From the NCBI GenBank assembly GCA_024103215.1, contig JAGFIY010000126.1:1-40803 (forward strand): DNA of 40,803 nucleotides, read 5' to 3'. Below, piece after piece: positions 16,854 through 26,187 of the stretch. The notes under the pieces were generated by a model, which worked only from the letters and a program-made list of their open reading frames with translations, made no database searches and was not told the DNA's origin. The position numbers and the translations under genes are program-made. How positions within the stretch are numbered: the first letter of the stretch is position 1; every line of letters starts with the position of its first letter. This DNA comes from Melioribacteraceae bacterium. Lineage in GTDB: Bacteria; Bacteroidota; Ignavibacteria; Ignavibacteriales; Melioribacteraceae.

Positions 16854-17180
16854 TTAATTGTAAGTTTTATCCTTATCCCCGCTTACGAACCCAAATTGCG
16901 CGTTGGGATGATTTTCCAGCTTAATTTCGCCGAATTTTGTCTCAAATTTTTCGATATTTTCTGTTAATGCTCTTAAAAGCATCTTAGCATGCTGTGGCGT
17001 AGTAATGATCCTTGCATGCACTTTTGCCTTTGGCACTCCTGGAACAACTCTTGTAAAATCTATTATGAATTCTGCAGGTGAATGAGTAATAATTGCCAGG
17101 TTTGAATAAATTCCTTCGGCTTCTTTTTCGTTTAGTTCAATGTTAATTTTTTGTCCTTTTGCTTGAGGGTTCTGATCCAT
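16854..17180 (-). CDS. DUF3467 family protein
   Basis: A 108-residue cytosolic protein matching the DUF3467 pattern by eye: I-N-I-E-L-x-E-x-E-A-E-G-I-Y-S-N-L-A-I-I-x-H-S-x-x-E-F-I-I-D-F, then P-x-A-K-V-H-A-R-I-I-x-T-P-x-H-A-K. This small family is widespread in bacteria and its role is unknown. A strong ribosome site (AGGAGAG) sits just before ATG 17180. It lies 67 bases after the TPR gene, behind a terminator hairpin, and 102 bases before the promoter of the FecR cluster, so it probably has its own transcript. Confidence 0.8.
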   Translation of the reverse strand: MDQNPQAKGQKINIELNEKEAEGIYSNLAIITHSPAEFIIDFTRVVPGVPKAKVHARIITTPQHAKMLLRALTENIEKFETKFGEIKLENHPNAQFGFVSGDKDKTYN

Positions 17181-17197
17181 ATCTCTCCTAAAATTTA

Positions 17198-17227
17198 AAA
17201 GCCTGCCATCATCAGAAAGCAGGCTTT
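17198..17227 (-). terminator. Terminator of the TPR lipoprotein gene
   Basis: AAAGCCTGC at 17198-17206 pairs with GCAGGCTTT at 17219-17227 (nine pairs, 12-base loop). On the minus strand it is followed by T-rich sequence, and it begins 21 bases after the TPR gene stop. Confidence 0.8.
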
Positions 17228-17247
17228 ATTGTTAAAAATAAAAAAAA

Positions 17248-18414
17248 TTATAATTGATCAGCTTTTTGAAATGCATCTTCTGATTTTTCTGTTTCACCTA
17301 AAAATGCGTATACTCTACCTAGCAATTCCCACATTGCAGGATCACTTACACCCGGTTCTTTAGCGACAATTTTTTCGAGAAAAGTTTGAGCTGAAACAAA
17401 TTTTGACATAATATTATCATCAATCTCTTCACCGGCGGCTTCAGCTTTATCTCTTAATTCAACACCCCATCTAACATAAGTGACTGCAAGGTTATAGATA
17501 GCATTTTCGTATTCGTTATCCATATCATAAGCTATTTTCAAATGTTTTTCAGCTTCTTCATAATTTTTGGCATTCAATAATAGTGAACCATAATTGTAGT
17601 GAGCAACTTTATCGTCAGGTTTTTTTTCAACGTTTGCTCTAAAAAGCGTTATAGCTTCTTCCTCCATACCGGCGTTTACATATGCATTTTGCAGATAAAG
17701 CATTATCGGTTCGTCATCTGGGTATTTTTCCGATCCTTCTTTAAGAACAGTGATGGCTTTTTCAAAATAAGTTTGGGCATCGCTGCTGTCATTTGGTGAT
17801 TTGCTTACTGCAAACTCGTTTAGTTTTTCAACTCCTTTTGCGTAGTAAATCTCTCCCAATCTACTGTAAGCATCTGCGGTTCCACCGAGATCGATCATTT
17901 TTTCCAACGGCGGAACAGCAGCATCGATATCGCCTTTATTCAAGTATGCATAAACTAAGTTGTTGTATGTATCCATCGAATCGGGCTGACATTTAATAGC
18001 AGTTTTAAATGCTTCAATAGATTTATCAAAATAAACCTCTGCACTATCGATGTTTTCTTGACTGCCTGCACGGTTGAACAGAGCAACGCCTCTGTTAAAG
18101 TTCTGTGCCCAGTGATATTGACGTTGTTTATCAATATCATCAGCGAATTTTTGGCTTATTGCTAGAGATTTGCCGAATGCATCGAGCATTTTTTCATAAT
18201 GACCTTTTTCTCCATAAACGTAACCTAATAGATAGTGACCTTCATCGCTCTTTGGATTCTTTTCGACTTCTTTCATTAGAACTTCTTCGGCTCTATCAAG
18301 GTTTTTCTGCTGAATATAAAGTTTACCACTTGTTAGTTCAGTAGAATCACATTGAAAAGCCGTTATACCAAAAATCATTGATAAAAGACTGATTATAACT
18401 AAAAAACGTTTCAT
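17248..18414 (-). CDS. TPR-repeat lipoprotein
   Basis: A 388-residue protein of tandem tetratricopeptide repeats from about residue 27 to the end, with repeat signatures such as G-H-Y-L-L-G-Y-V-Y-G-E-K-G, N-L-V-Y-A-Y-L-N-K-G and N-Y-G-S-L-L-L-N-A-K-N-Y-E-E-A-E. The N terminus has a signal-like hydrophobic stretch with a cysteine at residue 22 (A-F-Q-C), a relaxed lipobox of the kind tolerated in this phylum. I chose ATG 18414 over the ATG four codons earlier because GGGAG lies seven bases before it. TPR proteins act as docking scaffolds; the partner is unknown. It is divergent from add across about 210 bases and ends at a good terminator. Confidence 0.82.
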   Translation of the reverse strand: MKRFLVIISLLSMIFGITAFQCDSTELTSGKLYIQQKNLDRAEEVLMKEVEKNPKSDEGHYLLGYVYGEKGHYEKMLDAFGKSLAISQKFADDIDKQRQYHWAQNFNRGVALFNRAGSQENIDSAEVYFDKSIEAFKTAIKCQPDSMDTYNNLVYAYLNKGDIDAAVPPLEKMIDLGGTADAYSRLGEIYYAKGVEKLNEFAVSKSPNDSSDAQTYFEKAITVLKEGSEKYPDDEPIMLYLQNAYVNAGMEEEAITLFRANVEKKPDDKVAHYNYGSLLLNAKNYEEAEKHLKIAYDMDNEYENAIYNLAVTYVRWGVELRDKAEAAGEEIDDNIMSKFVSAQTFLEKIVAKEPGVSDPAMWELLGRVYAFLGETEKSEDAFQKADQL

Positions 18415-18627
18415 TCTTTCTCCCATAAATAAATTTGTTTAGTCGATTAAAAAAATTACCAATTTGAAGCCCGATAATCAAGTTCTAATATGCGATTGAC
18501 TCCTCTAAAACACTTGCAATTACACTAAATCGGCTAATCAGTAGAACAGTTTAAAAAAGAGGAATTTCTCTCAATTGATTTTACATTCTTAAAAGAATAT
18601 CTTTGAAAAAAACAAAAAAAGAGACTT

Positions 18628-19716
18628 ATGCAAAACACAGAAATAATAAGAAAAGTGCCTAAAGTGCTGCTTCATGATCATCTTGACGGCGGAGTAAGAA
18701 CGGAAACGATAATAGAATTAGCAAAAGATCTTAAATATGATCAATTGCCCACTTCCGATCCTAAAAAACTGGCTGAATGGTTTCATAGAGGAGCAAATAA
18801 AGGCAATCTCGTTGAATATCTTGAAGGCTTTAAACATACTTGTGCTGTAATGCAGACAAAGGAAGGTCTTGAGCGAATAGCATATGAAATGATGGAAGAT
18901 ATGAAAAACGATGGTGTATGCTATGTTGAAACAAGATTTGCACCCGTCTTCCACACTGATCTGGGTCTTAATCATGACGAAATAGTGACTGCTGTTCTTA
19001 AAGGTCTTGAACGAGGCAAAAAAGATTTTAATGTAGGTTACGGATTAATACTATGCGGTATGCGTAATATGCAAAACACCTTGGAAATTGCAGAACTTGC
19101 AGTAAATTACCGTTACAAAGGAGTTGTCGGTTTCGATCTCGCAGGTGAAGAAGGCGGATTCCCCCCCAAAAAACATCTTGAAGCTTTCCAGTTCATTCAA
19201 CGATCGAATTTTAACATAACAATTCATGCCGGCGAAGCATTCGGAAAGGAATCTATTTGGCAGGCTATACAATTCTGCGGAGCACATAGAATTGGTCATG
19301 CTACAAGACTAATTGAAGATATCTCATTCGATAGTGAAGGCGAAATTGTCGGACTTGGCGATCTGGCACAATATATCATCGATAAAAGAATACCTATGGA
19401 AATTTGCTTGATAAGCAATTTACATACCGGTGCGGTAAAATCACTTGAGGAACATCCGTTTCCGAAATTATATAAGAACAAGTTTAGAGTCTTTTTAAAC
19501 ACCGATGATAGACTGATGAGCGATACAACACTTACTAAAGAATATGTCACCGCAATTGACTTATTCGATTTGAACCTCGATGATATAGAAAAGTTAAATA
19601 TCAACGCAATGAAGTCGGCTTTCATCCCTTATAAGGAAAGACTTCATTATATCTACAATGTTATTAAACCCGGTTATCAATCGATGCGGGATAAACTATT
19701 ATCATTTAAATCATAA
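18628..19716 (+). CDS. add: Adenosine deaminase
   Basis: Cytosolic zinc hydrolase converting adenosine to inosine in purine salvage, 362 residues as expected. Zinc and catalytic residues are in place: H16-D-H18-L-D-G-G near the start, H200-A-G-E203 (metal histidine and proton-donor glutamate), H224 in R-I-G-H-A-T-R, and D293-D294 in N-T-D-D-R. The start ATG 18628 has AAGAGA upstream. It leads a plus-strand set with the 112-residue gene (five-base gap), hutU (one-base overlap) and serA. Closely related family members act on adenine or modified adenosine, which cannot be excluded by eye. Confidence 0.9.
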   Translation: MQNTEIIRKVPKVLLHDHLDGGVRTETIIELAKDLKYDQLPTSDPKKLAEWFHRGANKGNLVEYLEGFKHTCAVMQTKEGLERIAYEMMEDMKNDGVCYVETRFAPVFHTDLGLNHDEIVTAVLKGLERGKKDFNVGYGLILCGMRNMQNTLEIAELAVNYRYKGVVGFDLAGEEGGFPPKKHLEAFQFIQRSNFNITIHAGEAFGKESIWQAIQFCGAHRIGHATRLIEDISFDSEGEIVGLGDLAQYIIDKRIPMEICLISNLHTGAVKSLEEHPFPKLYKNKFRVFLNTDDRLMSDTTLTKEYVTAIDLFDLNLDDIEKLNINAMKSAFIPYKERLHYIYNVIKPGYQSMRDKLLSFKS

Positions 19717-19721
19717 TTAAT

Positions 19722-20060
19722 ATGACTAAAAAATTATTTAAAAATTACTCGTACACTTTCGATAAAAACGAAAAAAAACTAATCACAAATTTCTGCAAAC
19801 AAGCAATAAACCAGATGATGGGAGACGATCGGTTTCGTAAAGACATAAATTCGTTTAACTCCATTATGGATAAGCTTAACAACGGGTCAGAAGTAGTAAA
19901 ATTTACCAAAGAAGAAAAAACAAGATTAGTTCTGCAATTGAGGGAAAATGCAAAAGCAGTTAAAGATAAGATGGATAATAGCTGGTTCCTAAAAAAATGG
20001 CTTTATCGTTCGGTTTATGCTCAGTACAATAATCTTTTACTAAATAAATTTGAAGACTAA
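19722..20060 (+). CDS. Small helical protein of unknown function
   Basis: A 112-residue basic, mostly helical protein with no signal peptide, membrane segment or known motif. It has long charged helices (for example [17 protein letters not shown]) and an aromatic patch W-F-L-K-K-W-L-Y near the C terminus. Its stop TAA shares one base with the ATG of hutU (20060), and it begins five bases after add, so it is clearly a real coupled gene. I do not recognise the family. A role linked to either neighbour is only a guess from position. Confidence 0.75.
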   Translation: MTKKLFKNYSYTFDKNEKKLITNFCKQAINQMMGDDRFRKDINSFNSIMDKLNNGSEVVKFTKEEKTRLVLQLRENAKAVKDKMDNSWFLKKWLYRSVYAQYNNLLLNKFED

Positions 20061-21709
20061 TGAAAAGACAAATTAAATCACCGAGGGGATCAAAATTAAA
20101 TACCAAGGGCTGGATTCAAGAAGCTGCTCTTCGAATGTTGATGAACAACCTTGATGCAGAAGTGGCGGAAAATCCGGATGAGTTAATAGTTTACGGTGGC
20201 TCGGGTAAAGCAGCCAGAAATTGGGAATCATTCGATGCAATTGTTGACTCACTCAAAAACTTGGAAGAAGACGAAACGCTTTTAGTTCAATCGGGAAAAC
20301 CTGTTGGTATCTTTCGAACAAAAAAAGATGCTCCCCGAGTTATCATCTCTAACTCAATGCTTGTCCCTGATTGGGCAAATTGGGATGAGTTCAGAAGATT
20401 AGAACAATTAGGTCTTACGATGTACGGACAGATGACTGCCGGTAGTTGGATTTACATCGGTACGCAAGGAATTCTGCAGGGAACATACGAAACATTTGCC
20501 GCTTGTGCACAGAAGCACTTTGGGGGAACACTTGACGGAAAATTTTTGCTGACAGCCGGTCTAGGCGGAATGGGAGGCGCTCAGCCGTTGGCTGCAACAA
20601 TGAACGGCGCTGCATTTTTGGGCATTGAAGTAGATAAAACTAGAATCCAAAAAAGAATCGATACAGGTTATATCGATGTTATGACGGAAGATTTTGATCA
20701 AGCAGTAAAATTGATTCTCGAAGCAAAAGAATCAAACAAACCTCTTTCGGTTGGATTGGTCGGAAATGCCGGTGAAATAATGCCCAAATTCATTGAAAAG
20801 AATATCATACCGGATGTTTTAACTGACCAAACCTCCGCGCACGATACTCTTAACGGATACATTCCTATGGGAATGCCTCTTGAAGAAGCTATAAAGCTTA
20901 GAAAATCAGATCCTGAGAAATATATTGAATTATCAAAGAAAACGATTGTTGAACACTTAAAAGCAATGCTTGAGATGCAGAAAAGAGGTGCGGTTACTTT
21001 CGATTATGGAAACAACATCCGCGGTGAAGCGAAAGAGAACGGTGTTGAAAACGCATTCGATATTCCGGGTTTTGTTCCGGAATACATACGACCATTATTC
21101 TGTGACGGCAAAGGTCCATTTAGATGGGCTGCTCTATCAGGTGATCCAAACGATATTTACGTCACCGATGAAGCTGTTATTCAAGCATTCCCAGAAAATG
21201 AACCTTTAATCCGGTGGATAAAAATGGCGCAGAAGAAAGTTCATTTTCAAGGATTACCAACACGAATCTGCTGGCTGGGTTACGGTGAGCGAGCTAAAAT
21301 GGGAAAAATTTTCAATCAACTTGTTGCCGAAGGCAAAGTGAGTGCACCAATTGTAATCGGGAGAGATCATTTGGACTGCGGTTCGGTTGCATCACCTTAC
21401 CGCGAAACAGAAGGAATGATCGATGGCTCCGATGCGATAGCTGATTGGCCGATTTTAAACATTTTAATGAATACTATCGGAGGTGCAAGCTGGGTATCGT
21501 TCCATCATGGAGGAGGGGTAGGAATAGGAAAATCTCTGCATGCAGGAATGGTTATAGTAGCGGACGGAACAAAAGAAGCCGAAGAACGCCTTGAACGAGT
21601 TTTAACATACGATCCCGCTATGGGAATTATTAGACATACCGATGCAGGATATGAAAGAGCCATTGACAATGCTAAATTATTCAAAATAAAAATACCAATG
21701 TTGAAATAA
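20060..21709 (+). CDS. hutU: Urocanate hydratase (urocanase)
   Basis: Second enzyme of histidine breakdown: adds water to urocanate to give imidazolone propionate, using tightly bound NAD+. At 549 residues it has the normal length. Clear motifs are the NAD-binding [10 protein letters not shown] and the active-site segment G-R-D-H-L-D-C440-G-S with S-P-Y-R-E-T, holding the conserved cysteine. The start ATG overlaps the previous stop by one base. None of the usual partners (hutH, hutI, hutG, ftcD) is in the window; instead it sits behind add and a small unknown gene, with serA downstream after a short gap. Confidence 0.95.
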   Translation: MKRQIKSPRGSKLNTKGWIQEAALRMLMNNLDAEVAENPDELIVYGGSGKAARNWESFDAIVDSLKNLEEDETLLVQSGKPVGIFRTKKDAPRVIISNSMLVPDWANWDEFRRLEQLGLTMYGQMTAGSWIYIGTQGILQGTYETFAACAQKHFGGTLDGKFLLTAGLGGMGGAQPLAATMNGAAFLGIEVDKTRIQKRIDTGYIDVMTEDFDQAVKLILEAKESNKPLSVGLVGNAGEIMPKFIEKNIIPDVLTDQTSAHDTLNGYIPMGMPLEEAIKLRKSDPEKYIELSKKTIVEHLKAMLEMQKRGAVTFDYGNNIRGEAKENGVENAFDIPGFVPEYIRPLFCDGKGPFRWAALSGDPNDIYVTDEAVIQAFPENEPLIRWIKMAQKKVHFQGLPTRICWLGYGERAKMGKIFNQLVAEGKVSAPIVIGRDHLDCGSVASPYRETEGMIDGSDAIADWPILNILMNTIGGASWVSFHHGGGVGIGKSLHAGMVIVADGTKEAEERLERVLTYDPAMGIIRHTDAGYERAIDNAKLFKIKIPMLK

Positions 21710-21738
21710 AAACTTAATAGTTGAGGAAGGTTATGAAA

Positions 21739-22923
21739 ATGAGAGTTTTAATCGCCGACAAATTTCCGGAGCAATATTTAACCAAGCTAAAAGATCATGA
21801 TCTTGAAGTAATTTATGAACCAAAACTCGGGGAAAACGATTTGCCGGTAGCAGCTGAAGAAGTTGATATACTTGTTGTACGATCTACAGTTGTTAACGAA
21901 GAAACAATTACCAAATCAAAGAATCTTAATCTTATCATACGCGCCGGTGCAGGATATAATAATATCAATATTCCTGCAGCAAATAAAAAGGGTGTATACG
22001 TTGCAAATTGTCCGGGTAAAAACTCAATTGCTGTGGCTGAATTAGCAATAGGATTGATGATTGCATTGGACAGAAGAATTCCCGACAACGTAATTGATTT
22101 TAGGAACAAAAAATGGAACAAAGCAGAATATTCAAAAGCCGAAGGATTGTTCGGAAAAACTCTTGCGATTGTCGGATACGGTAATATCGGGAAAGAAGTG
22201 GCAAAAAGAGCAATTGCATTAGGTATGAATGTATACGTTAAAGATATCAGCAGAATTGAGGGTTACGGAGTAAAAGACTTTTCTGATTTCGATAAAACAT
22301 TACCGATAGCCGATATAGTTTCTGTTCACTTACCGGTTACCCCTCAAACAAAAAATTTATTCGACGATAAAATGTTCGGATATATGAAAGACGGGGCAAT
22401 GTTTATCAATACATCCCGTGCCGGTGTTGTTGACGAAAAAGCATTGATTAAGGCGGTTAAAGAGAAAAAAATAAAAGCAGGATTGGACGTTTTTGCCGAC
22501 GAACCCGAAGGAAAATCAGGAGAGTTTATTTCACCATTACAAGAAGTAGAAAATGTTTATGTTACACACCATATAGGTGCATCAACCGAACAGGCGCAAA
22601 ATGCGGTTGCCGAAGAAACAATTAGAATTATTCTGGATTACATTCACAGCGGGGTTATTGCACATTGGGTAAATAGAGCCAAATTGACAGATGTTCATTT
22701 TCAATTAGCGGTTAAACATTATGATAAACCGGGCGTGCTTGCTTCAATTCTGGATGTGCTTCGTCAAGAGAATGTAAACATAGAAGAAGTTGAAAATATT
22801 ATATTCGACGGCGGTTTGGTAGCACTTTGTACTATGAAATTGAAAGATAAAGTTACAAGTGATATGCTTAGCGCGATTAAAAGAAATCCAAATGTGCTTA
22901 CAGTATCCTACGTAAATATTTAA
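21739..22923 (+). CDS. serA: D-3-phosphoglycerate dehydrogenase
   Basis: First step of serine synthesis: oxidises 3-phosphoglycerate with NAD+. The 394-residue chain has a D-2-hydroxyacid dehydrogenase core with the NAD-binding loop G-Y-G-N-I-G (about 146-151), the catalytic R in N-T-S-R-A-G-V, E in A-D-E-P-E-G, and H in T-H-H-I-G-A-S-T. A C-terminal ACT-type domain (about 320-394, K-H-Y-D-K-P-G-V-L-A-S-I) may bind serine. I chose ATG 21739 since GAGGAAGG (21723-21730) is eight bases upstream; an ATG at 21733 would be only two bases from it. It ends at a clear terminator. Other 2-hydroxyacid dehydrogenases remain possible. Confidence 0.87.
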   Translation: MRVLIADKFPEQYLTKLKDHDLEVIYEPKLGENDLPVAAEEVDILVVRSTVVNEETITKSKNLNLIIRAGAGYNNINIPAANKKGVYVANCPGKNSIAVAELAIGLMIALDRRIPDNVIDFRNKKWNKAEYSKAEGLFGKTLAIVGYGNIGKEVAKRAIALGMNVYVKDISRIEGYGVKDFSDFDKTLPIADIVSVHLPVTPQTKNLFDDKMFGYMKDGAMFINTSRAGVVDEKALIKAVKEKKIKAGLDVFADEPEGKSGEFISPLQEVENVYVTHHIGASTEQAQNAVAEETIRIILDYIHSGVIAHWVNRAKLTDVHFQLAVKHYDKPGVLASILDVLRQENVNIEEVENIIFDGGLVALCTMKLKDKVTSDMLSAIKRNPNVLTVSYVNI

Positions 22924-22940
22924 TCCAATTGATTAAAAGT

Positions 22941-22968
22941 AGTCCGGATTCAAAAATGAGTCCGGACT
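22941..22968 (+). terminator. Terminator between serA and the MqnA-like gene
   Basis: AGTCCGGA at 22941-22948 pairs with TCCGGACT at 22961-22968 (12-base loop), followed on the plus strand by TTATTTAT and on the minus strand by ACTTTTAA. It sits between two convergent genes (serA stop 22923, next stop 22973), so it likely works both ways. Confidence 0.8.
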
Positions 22969-22972
22969 TTAT

Positions 22973-23731
22973 TTATACAAACTTTATATCAAAAATATCG
23001 TCAACAAATTTGAAAAAATAAGAAAACTTATATAACTCTTTCAGCGCTTCCGTTTCGTTATCAGTCATTTCAAAATAAACACTGTCGAGATTTCCCTTAA
23101 TAAAACTATTAACCTTGCTTTGGTAATCAAATTTATCAAGAGTTGCATCTATATTATTTATTACTTTTTCATCCATTCTTACAATAAGTTTATTCAATTG
23201 ACGCAACTTCTCCTCACTTTTAGAAGCGAAGATAAAATTAACATAAGGCAGATTAATCAACTCGCTAACTTGTTCGGCAATACTGATTCCGGTTTCAGTC
23301 CAGTTAAAATCAAAAATTGAATTACCTGTAAAGAGATAACTGTTATTTTCCGTGATATTCTTTTCAGTATCTAAAACAATTTGCAGTTTTGTTTTATAAA
23401 GTTCTTGAAACACAATTTGGCTTGTCATCACTTCGTTTTTCGACACATCTCCCCTTAGAAAAAGATTTTTAATCTCTAACTTATTTTTGGGGAATTTGTA
23501 ATAAGCATTTGCCAAAGGTCCGTCAAACGAAATTGCCAGCTTCGAAGAGACATATAAGCTTTCGTTTTTGATTAAATCCAACGAAGGTATTATTGCAATA
23601 TCGCATTTGTCATCAAGTAAATCTTGAGTGACCATCGAAGCCTTCTGAATAGAAACATTTGTTTTTAATTCCTCAGAAATATTTAGCAGCAGAATTGCCG
23701 TAAAAACATTTCCGGGCAGTGAAATTTTCAT
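22973..23731 (-). CDS. Divergent MqnA/MqnD-like protein
   Basis: A 252-residue cytosolic protein that resembles the chorismate dehydratase MqnA of the futalosine menaquinone route. The matching stretches are D-L-L-D-D-K-C-D-I-A-I-I-P-S-L-D-L-I-K-N (a ligand-loop region), L-A-I-S-F-D-G-P-L-A and the C-terminal N-L-P-Y-V-N-F-I-F-A. Spacing between them also fits. It has no signal peptide, as in MqnA, unlike true periplasmic-binding proteins. Overall similarity is weak and Lys/Asn-rich, so it may have lost or changed activity. It is a single gene, convergent with serA, with the rplS terminator upstream. I give the family link moderate trust only. Confidence 0.5.
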   Translation of the reverse strand: MKISLPGNVFTAILLLNISEELKTNVSIQKASMVTQDLLDDKCDIAIIPSLDLIKNESLYVSSKLAISFDGPLANAYYKFPKNKLEIKNLFLRGDVSKNEVMTSQIVFQELYKTKLQIVLDTEKNITENNSYLFTGNSIFDFNWTETGISIAEQVSELINLPYVNFIFASKSEEKLRQLNKLIVRMDEKVINNIDATLDKFDYQSKVNSFIKGNLDSVYFEMTDNETEALKELYKFSYFFKFVDDIFDIKFV

Positions 23732-23759
23732 ACTATTTCCAAAATTTTTAAAACTAAAA

Positions 23760-23780
23760 AAGCCGCTTCTGAAGCGGCTT
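23760..23780 (-). terminator. Terminator of the ffh-to-rplS cluster
   Basis: AAGCCGCT at 23760-23767 pairs with AGCGGCTT at 23773-23780 around a five-base loop. On the minus strand a T-run follows immediately. It lies 18 bases after the rplS stop, ending the ribosomal/tRNA-modification set. Confidence 0.88.
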
Positions 23781-23798
23781 AATAAAACAAAATAAAGT

Positions 23799-24146
23799 CT
23801 ACTTTACATTTTTGTCTTTAATACGTGCTGCTTTACCTGAAAGATTACGAAGATAATAAAGTTTTGCTCTTCTAACTTTGCCTTCGCGTATTAAATCGAT
23901 CTTTGCGATTTTAGGTGAGTTATAGGGAAATATTCTTTCTACGCCGACACCGCTCGAAACTTTTCTTACAGTAAAAGTTTTGTCCCAACCGCTACCTCTA
24001 ACGCTAATCACATCACCTTCGAAAGGCTGTATTCTTTCCTTATCGCCTTCAACAACTCTCACATGAACTCGAACCCTGTCACCGGATTTGAATTTAGGAT
24101 AATCTGTTCTTTGTTCAAACGTCATTAAGTCTTGTAATTTATCCAT
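23799..24146 (-). CDS. rplS: 50S ribosomal protein L19
   Basis: A 115-residue ribosomal protein at the 30S-50S interface. The family pattern is clear: [44 protein letters not shown] and the C-terminal R-R-A-K-L-Y-Y-L-R. It follows trmD by two bases, the universal trmD-rplS pairing, and is followed by a strong terminator. Confidence 0.97.
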   Translation of the reverse strand: MDKLQDLMTFEQRTDYPKFKSGDRVRVHVRVVEGDKERIQPFEGDVISVRGSGWDKTFTVRKVSSGVGVERIFPYNSPKIAKIDLIREGKVRRAKLYYLRNLSGKAARIKDKNVK

Positions 24147-24148
24147 TG

Positions 24149-24838
24149 CTACTCCGAACTATTATTTTTTTTCCACTTTTTAGTTAAAATTTCAGATTGT
24201 CTATTTTTCCATTTTATAATTTCTTTTTCATTTCCCGATAACAATACATCAGGCACTTTCATTCCGTCAATTTCCGCCGGTCTTGTAAATTCGGGTGCGG
24301 CAATTATCTGATCGTCGATAAATGAATCAGTCAGTGCCGAATCGCTGTCACCCAAAACTCCAGGGAGCAGTCTTACAACCGAATCAATAATTACCAGAGC
24401 TAAAAGTTCCCCTCCGCTAAGTATAAAATTGCCGATTGATATTTCATCCGTGGCAAATCTTTCTCTCACCCGGTCATCAATTCCTTTATAATGACCTGCA
24501 ACAATAATTATATTTTTAGCGAGCGAAAACTTTTTTGCATATGATTGATCATACTTTTTTCCGCCAGCTGAAGAAAAAATAACATTGTCATAGCTTCTTT
24601 CACTCAACAGTTTCTTAAAACAGTTGAAAAACGGTTCCGGTTTAAGAACCATTCCGGAACTGCCCCCAAACGGTTTATCATCAATCATTCTGTGTTTATC
24701 AGTTGTATAATCCCGAAGCGAATGAAGGTATATTTCCACGATGTGTTTGTTTTGAGCACGCTTAATAATGCTGTTCTGCAAATTGCTTACCATTAAATCG
24801 GGAACAGCAGATATAACATCAATTCTCATCGTGGTCAT
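24149..24838 (-). CDS. trmD: tRNA (guanine37-N1)-methyltransferase
   Basis: Methylates G37 of tRNAs reading CNN codons with S-adenosylmethionine, preventing frameshifts. The 229-residue SPOUT enzyme has P57[14 protein letters not shown], the trefoil-knot segments [10 protein letters not shown] (115-124) and [12 protein letters not shown] (134-145), and T-D171-S-F whose aspartate fits the catalytic residue of the family. F-T-R-P follows at 184-187. The start lies inside rimM (20-base overlap); a second ATG three codons later is possible. Its stop is two bases before rplS. Confidence 0.96.
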   Translation of the reverse strand: MTTMRIDVISAVPDLMVSNLQNSIIKRAQNKHIVEIYLHSLRDYTTDKHRMIDDKPFGGSSGMVLKPEPFFNCFKKLLSERSYDNVIFSSAGGKKYDQSYAKKFSLAKNIIIVAGHYKGIDDRVRERFATDEISIGNFILSGGELLALVIIDSVVRLLPGVLGDSDSALTDSFIDDQIIAAPEFTRPAEIDGMKVPDVLLSGNEKEIIKWKNRQSEILTKKWKKNNSSE

Positions 24839-25367
24839 CCGTGATTAGATATAATTTATAATCATCCGCAAGATGGAGAACTCGTTGCTTCGGGTCAAAA
24901 GATTTTATGCATTCTCCTATTGCCGGCAGCAAAACCTCTTTTCCATCAAAGGATTTAATTATATAAATATCGTTGGACTGCAACTGATAAACTTCTTTCA
25001 ATTCTCCAAAGAACAAATCTTTATAACAAACTTTACTTCCAATTAAATCGTGAATAAAATACGTATTTTCAGGAAGTTTAACGGCATCAGTAGTTTCAAC
25101 AAAAAAACTGCAGCCGATCAGATCGCTTAAATATTCACTATTGTCGAAATTGCAAAATTTCATAGCAATTTCTCCACCTAAATCTCTGACATCTTCAACT
25201 TCTAATTTCTTTATAGAGTCGAAGATTTCAATGTAAACGTTTTCCAAATCAAAAAATCGATCCGGAAAATCGGAAAAAGAAGTAACCAACAGATATCCGT
25301 TGTCATTTGCGACGGATTTAATTTTACCTACAAGAACTAGATCGTTCTTATTTTTACTGCTAGTCAA
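24819..25367 (-). CDS. rimM: Ribosome maturation factor RimM
   Basis: Helps assemble the 30S head by binding S19. The 182-residue protein has an N-terminal RimM beta-barrel (about 8-95; V-G-K-I-K-S-V-A-N-D-N-G-Y-L) and a C-terminal PRC-barrel (about 100-175; D-L-I-G-S-K-V-C-Y-K-D, I-Y-I-I-K-S-F-D-G-K-E-V-L-L-P-A). Sequence is diverged, but its place between khpA and trmD is diagnostic. The start seems to be TTG 25367, overlapping the khpA stop by eight bases; no closer ATG or GTG fits and no ribosome site is evident, so translation may depend on khpA. Confidence 0.9.
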   Translation of the reverse strand: MTSSKNKNDLVLVGKIKSVANDNGYLLVTSFSDFPDRFFDLENVYIEIFDSIKKLEVEDVRDLGGEIAMKFCNFDNSEYLSDLIGCSFFVETTDAVKLPENTYFIHDLIGSKVCYKDLFFGELKEVYQLQSNDIYIIKSFDGKEVLLPAIGECIKSFDPKQRVLHLADDYKLYLITDDHDEN

Positions 25368-25593
25368 GGATTTTAAGTATTGCTCTTTTTCCTTCTTTAG
25401 CAGCTATAGCTGTTAATAAAGTTCTCATTGCCTGAGCAGTTTTTCCCTGCTTGCCGATTACTTTGCCAACATCATCTCCGCTCACTTTTAAGGTGAGTTC
25501 AATTGTTTTTTCGTTGGGCAAAGTTTCCTCGATATTAACGCTATCGGGATTGTCAACGAGATGTTTTGCAATAAATTCTACAAATTCTTTCAT
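25360..25593 (-). CDS. khpA: KH-domain RNA-binding protein KhpA
   Basis: A 77-residue protein (formerly YlqC) made of one KH domain with the RNA-binding loop V-I-G-K-Q-G-K-T-A-Q-A-M-R. KhpA pairs with KhpB in several bacteria and influences small-RNA binding and cell elongation. The sites AGGTAG before ATG 25593 and the canonical position between rpsP and rimM support it. Its stop overlaps the rimM start. Confidence 0.93.
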   Translation of the reverse strand: MKEFVEFIAKHLVDNPDSVNIEETLPNEKTIELTLKVSGDDVGKVIGKQGKTAQAMRTLLTAIAAKEGKRAILKILD

Positions 25594-25662
25594 AAAACTA
25601 CCTATTGGTATATGAGAAAAAAATAGGTACTAATTAATGAAAAGGAATTGATTAGAGAATTT

Positions 25663-26160
25663 TTATGCTTTCTCTTCGGCAGTTCCCTCTTCGGAAGCAG
25701 TACCCGTTGCTTCCTCATTTTCTGTTGTAACAGAAACTTCTTTTTCTGCCTCGGCTTTAGCAGCTTCTTGAGCAGCTTTCTTTTTTTCTTCGGCTTTTAA
25801 TTTTTCTTCCGCCTTTTTTTGAGCGGCAGCTAACTTTTCTTCTTTCCCGGAATTCCACTCTTCCATTCTGGCACTTATTTTCTCCTCATCTAAGCCTTCT
25901 TTAAGCAATTCTCTTTTAAGAAGAATGCCTGATTTGCTCAAAAGGTTCCTTACCGTATCTGTAGGTTCGGCACCAACACCAAGCCAATAAAGCGCTCTTT
26001 CTTCGTTTATATCAATCTGAGCTGGATTTGTTTTCGGGTTATATAATCCAATTGCTTCGATAAACTTACCGTCTCTCGGAGACCGAACATCAGCTGCAAC
26101 AACTTTATAAACTGGTTGTCTTTTCTTACCCATTCTTCGTAATCTTAACTTAACAGCCAA
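25663..26160 (-). CDS. rpsP: 30S ribosomal protein S16, long tail
   Basis: The S16 core (residues 1-82; [21 protein letters not shown]) is standard and needed for 30S assembly. The protein is 165 residues, about twice the usual 80-90: residues 83-106 are a linker and 107-165 a Lys/Glu/Ala-rich tail, likely helical then acidic and disordered. Long S16 tails occur in Bacteroidota relatives. The start is TTG at 26160 with AGGAGG ten bases upstream. It follows ffh by 27 bases. Confidence 0.96.
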   Translation of the reverse strand: MAVKLRLRRMGKKRQPVYKVVAADVRSPRDGKFIEAIGLYNPKTNPAQIDINEERALYWLGVGAEPTDTVRNLLSKSGILLKRELLKEGLDEEKISARMEEWNSGKEEKLAAAQKKAEEKLKAEEKKKAAQEAAKAEAEKEVSVTTENEEATGTASEEGTAEEKA

Positions 26161-26187
26161 ATTAAATATTCCTCCTAATTTAATTTA

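Noticed and set aside
21721-21738. TTG or ATG starts upstream of the chosen serA start
   Set aside because: The TTG lies within the ribosome site itself and the ATG at 21733 is too close to it.
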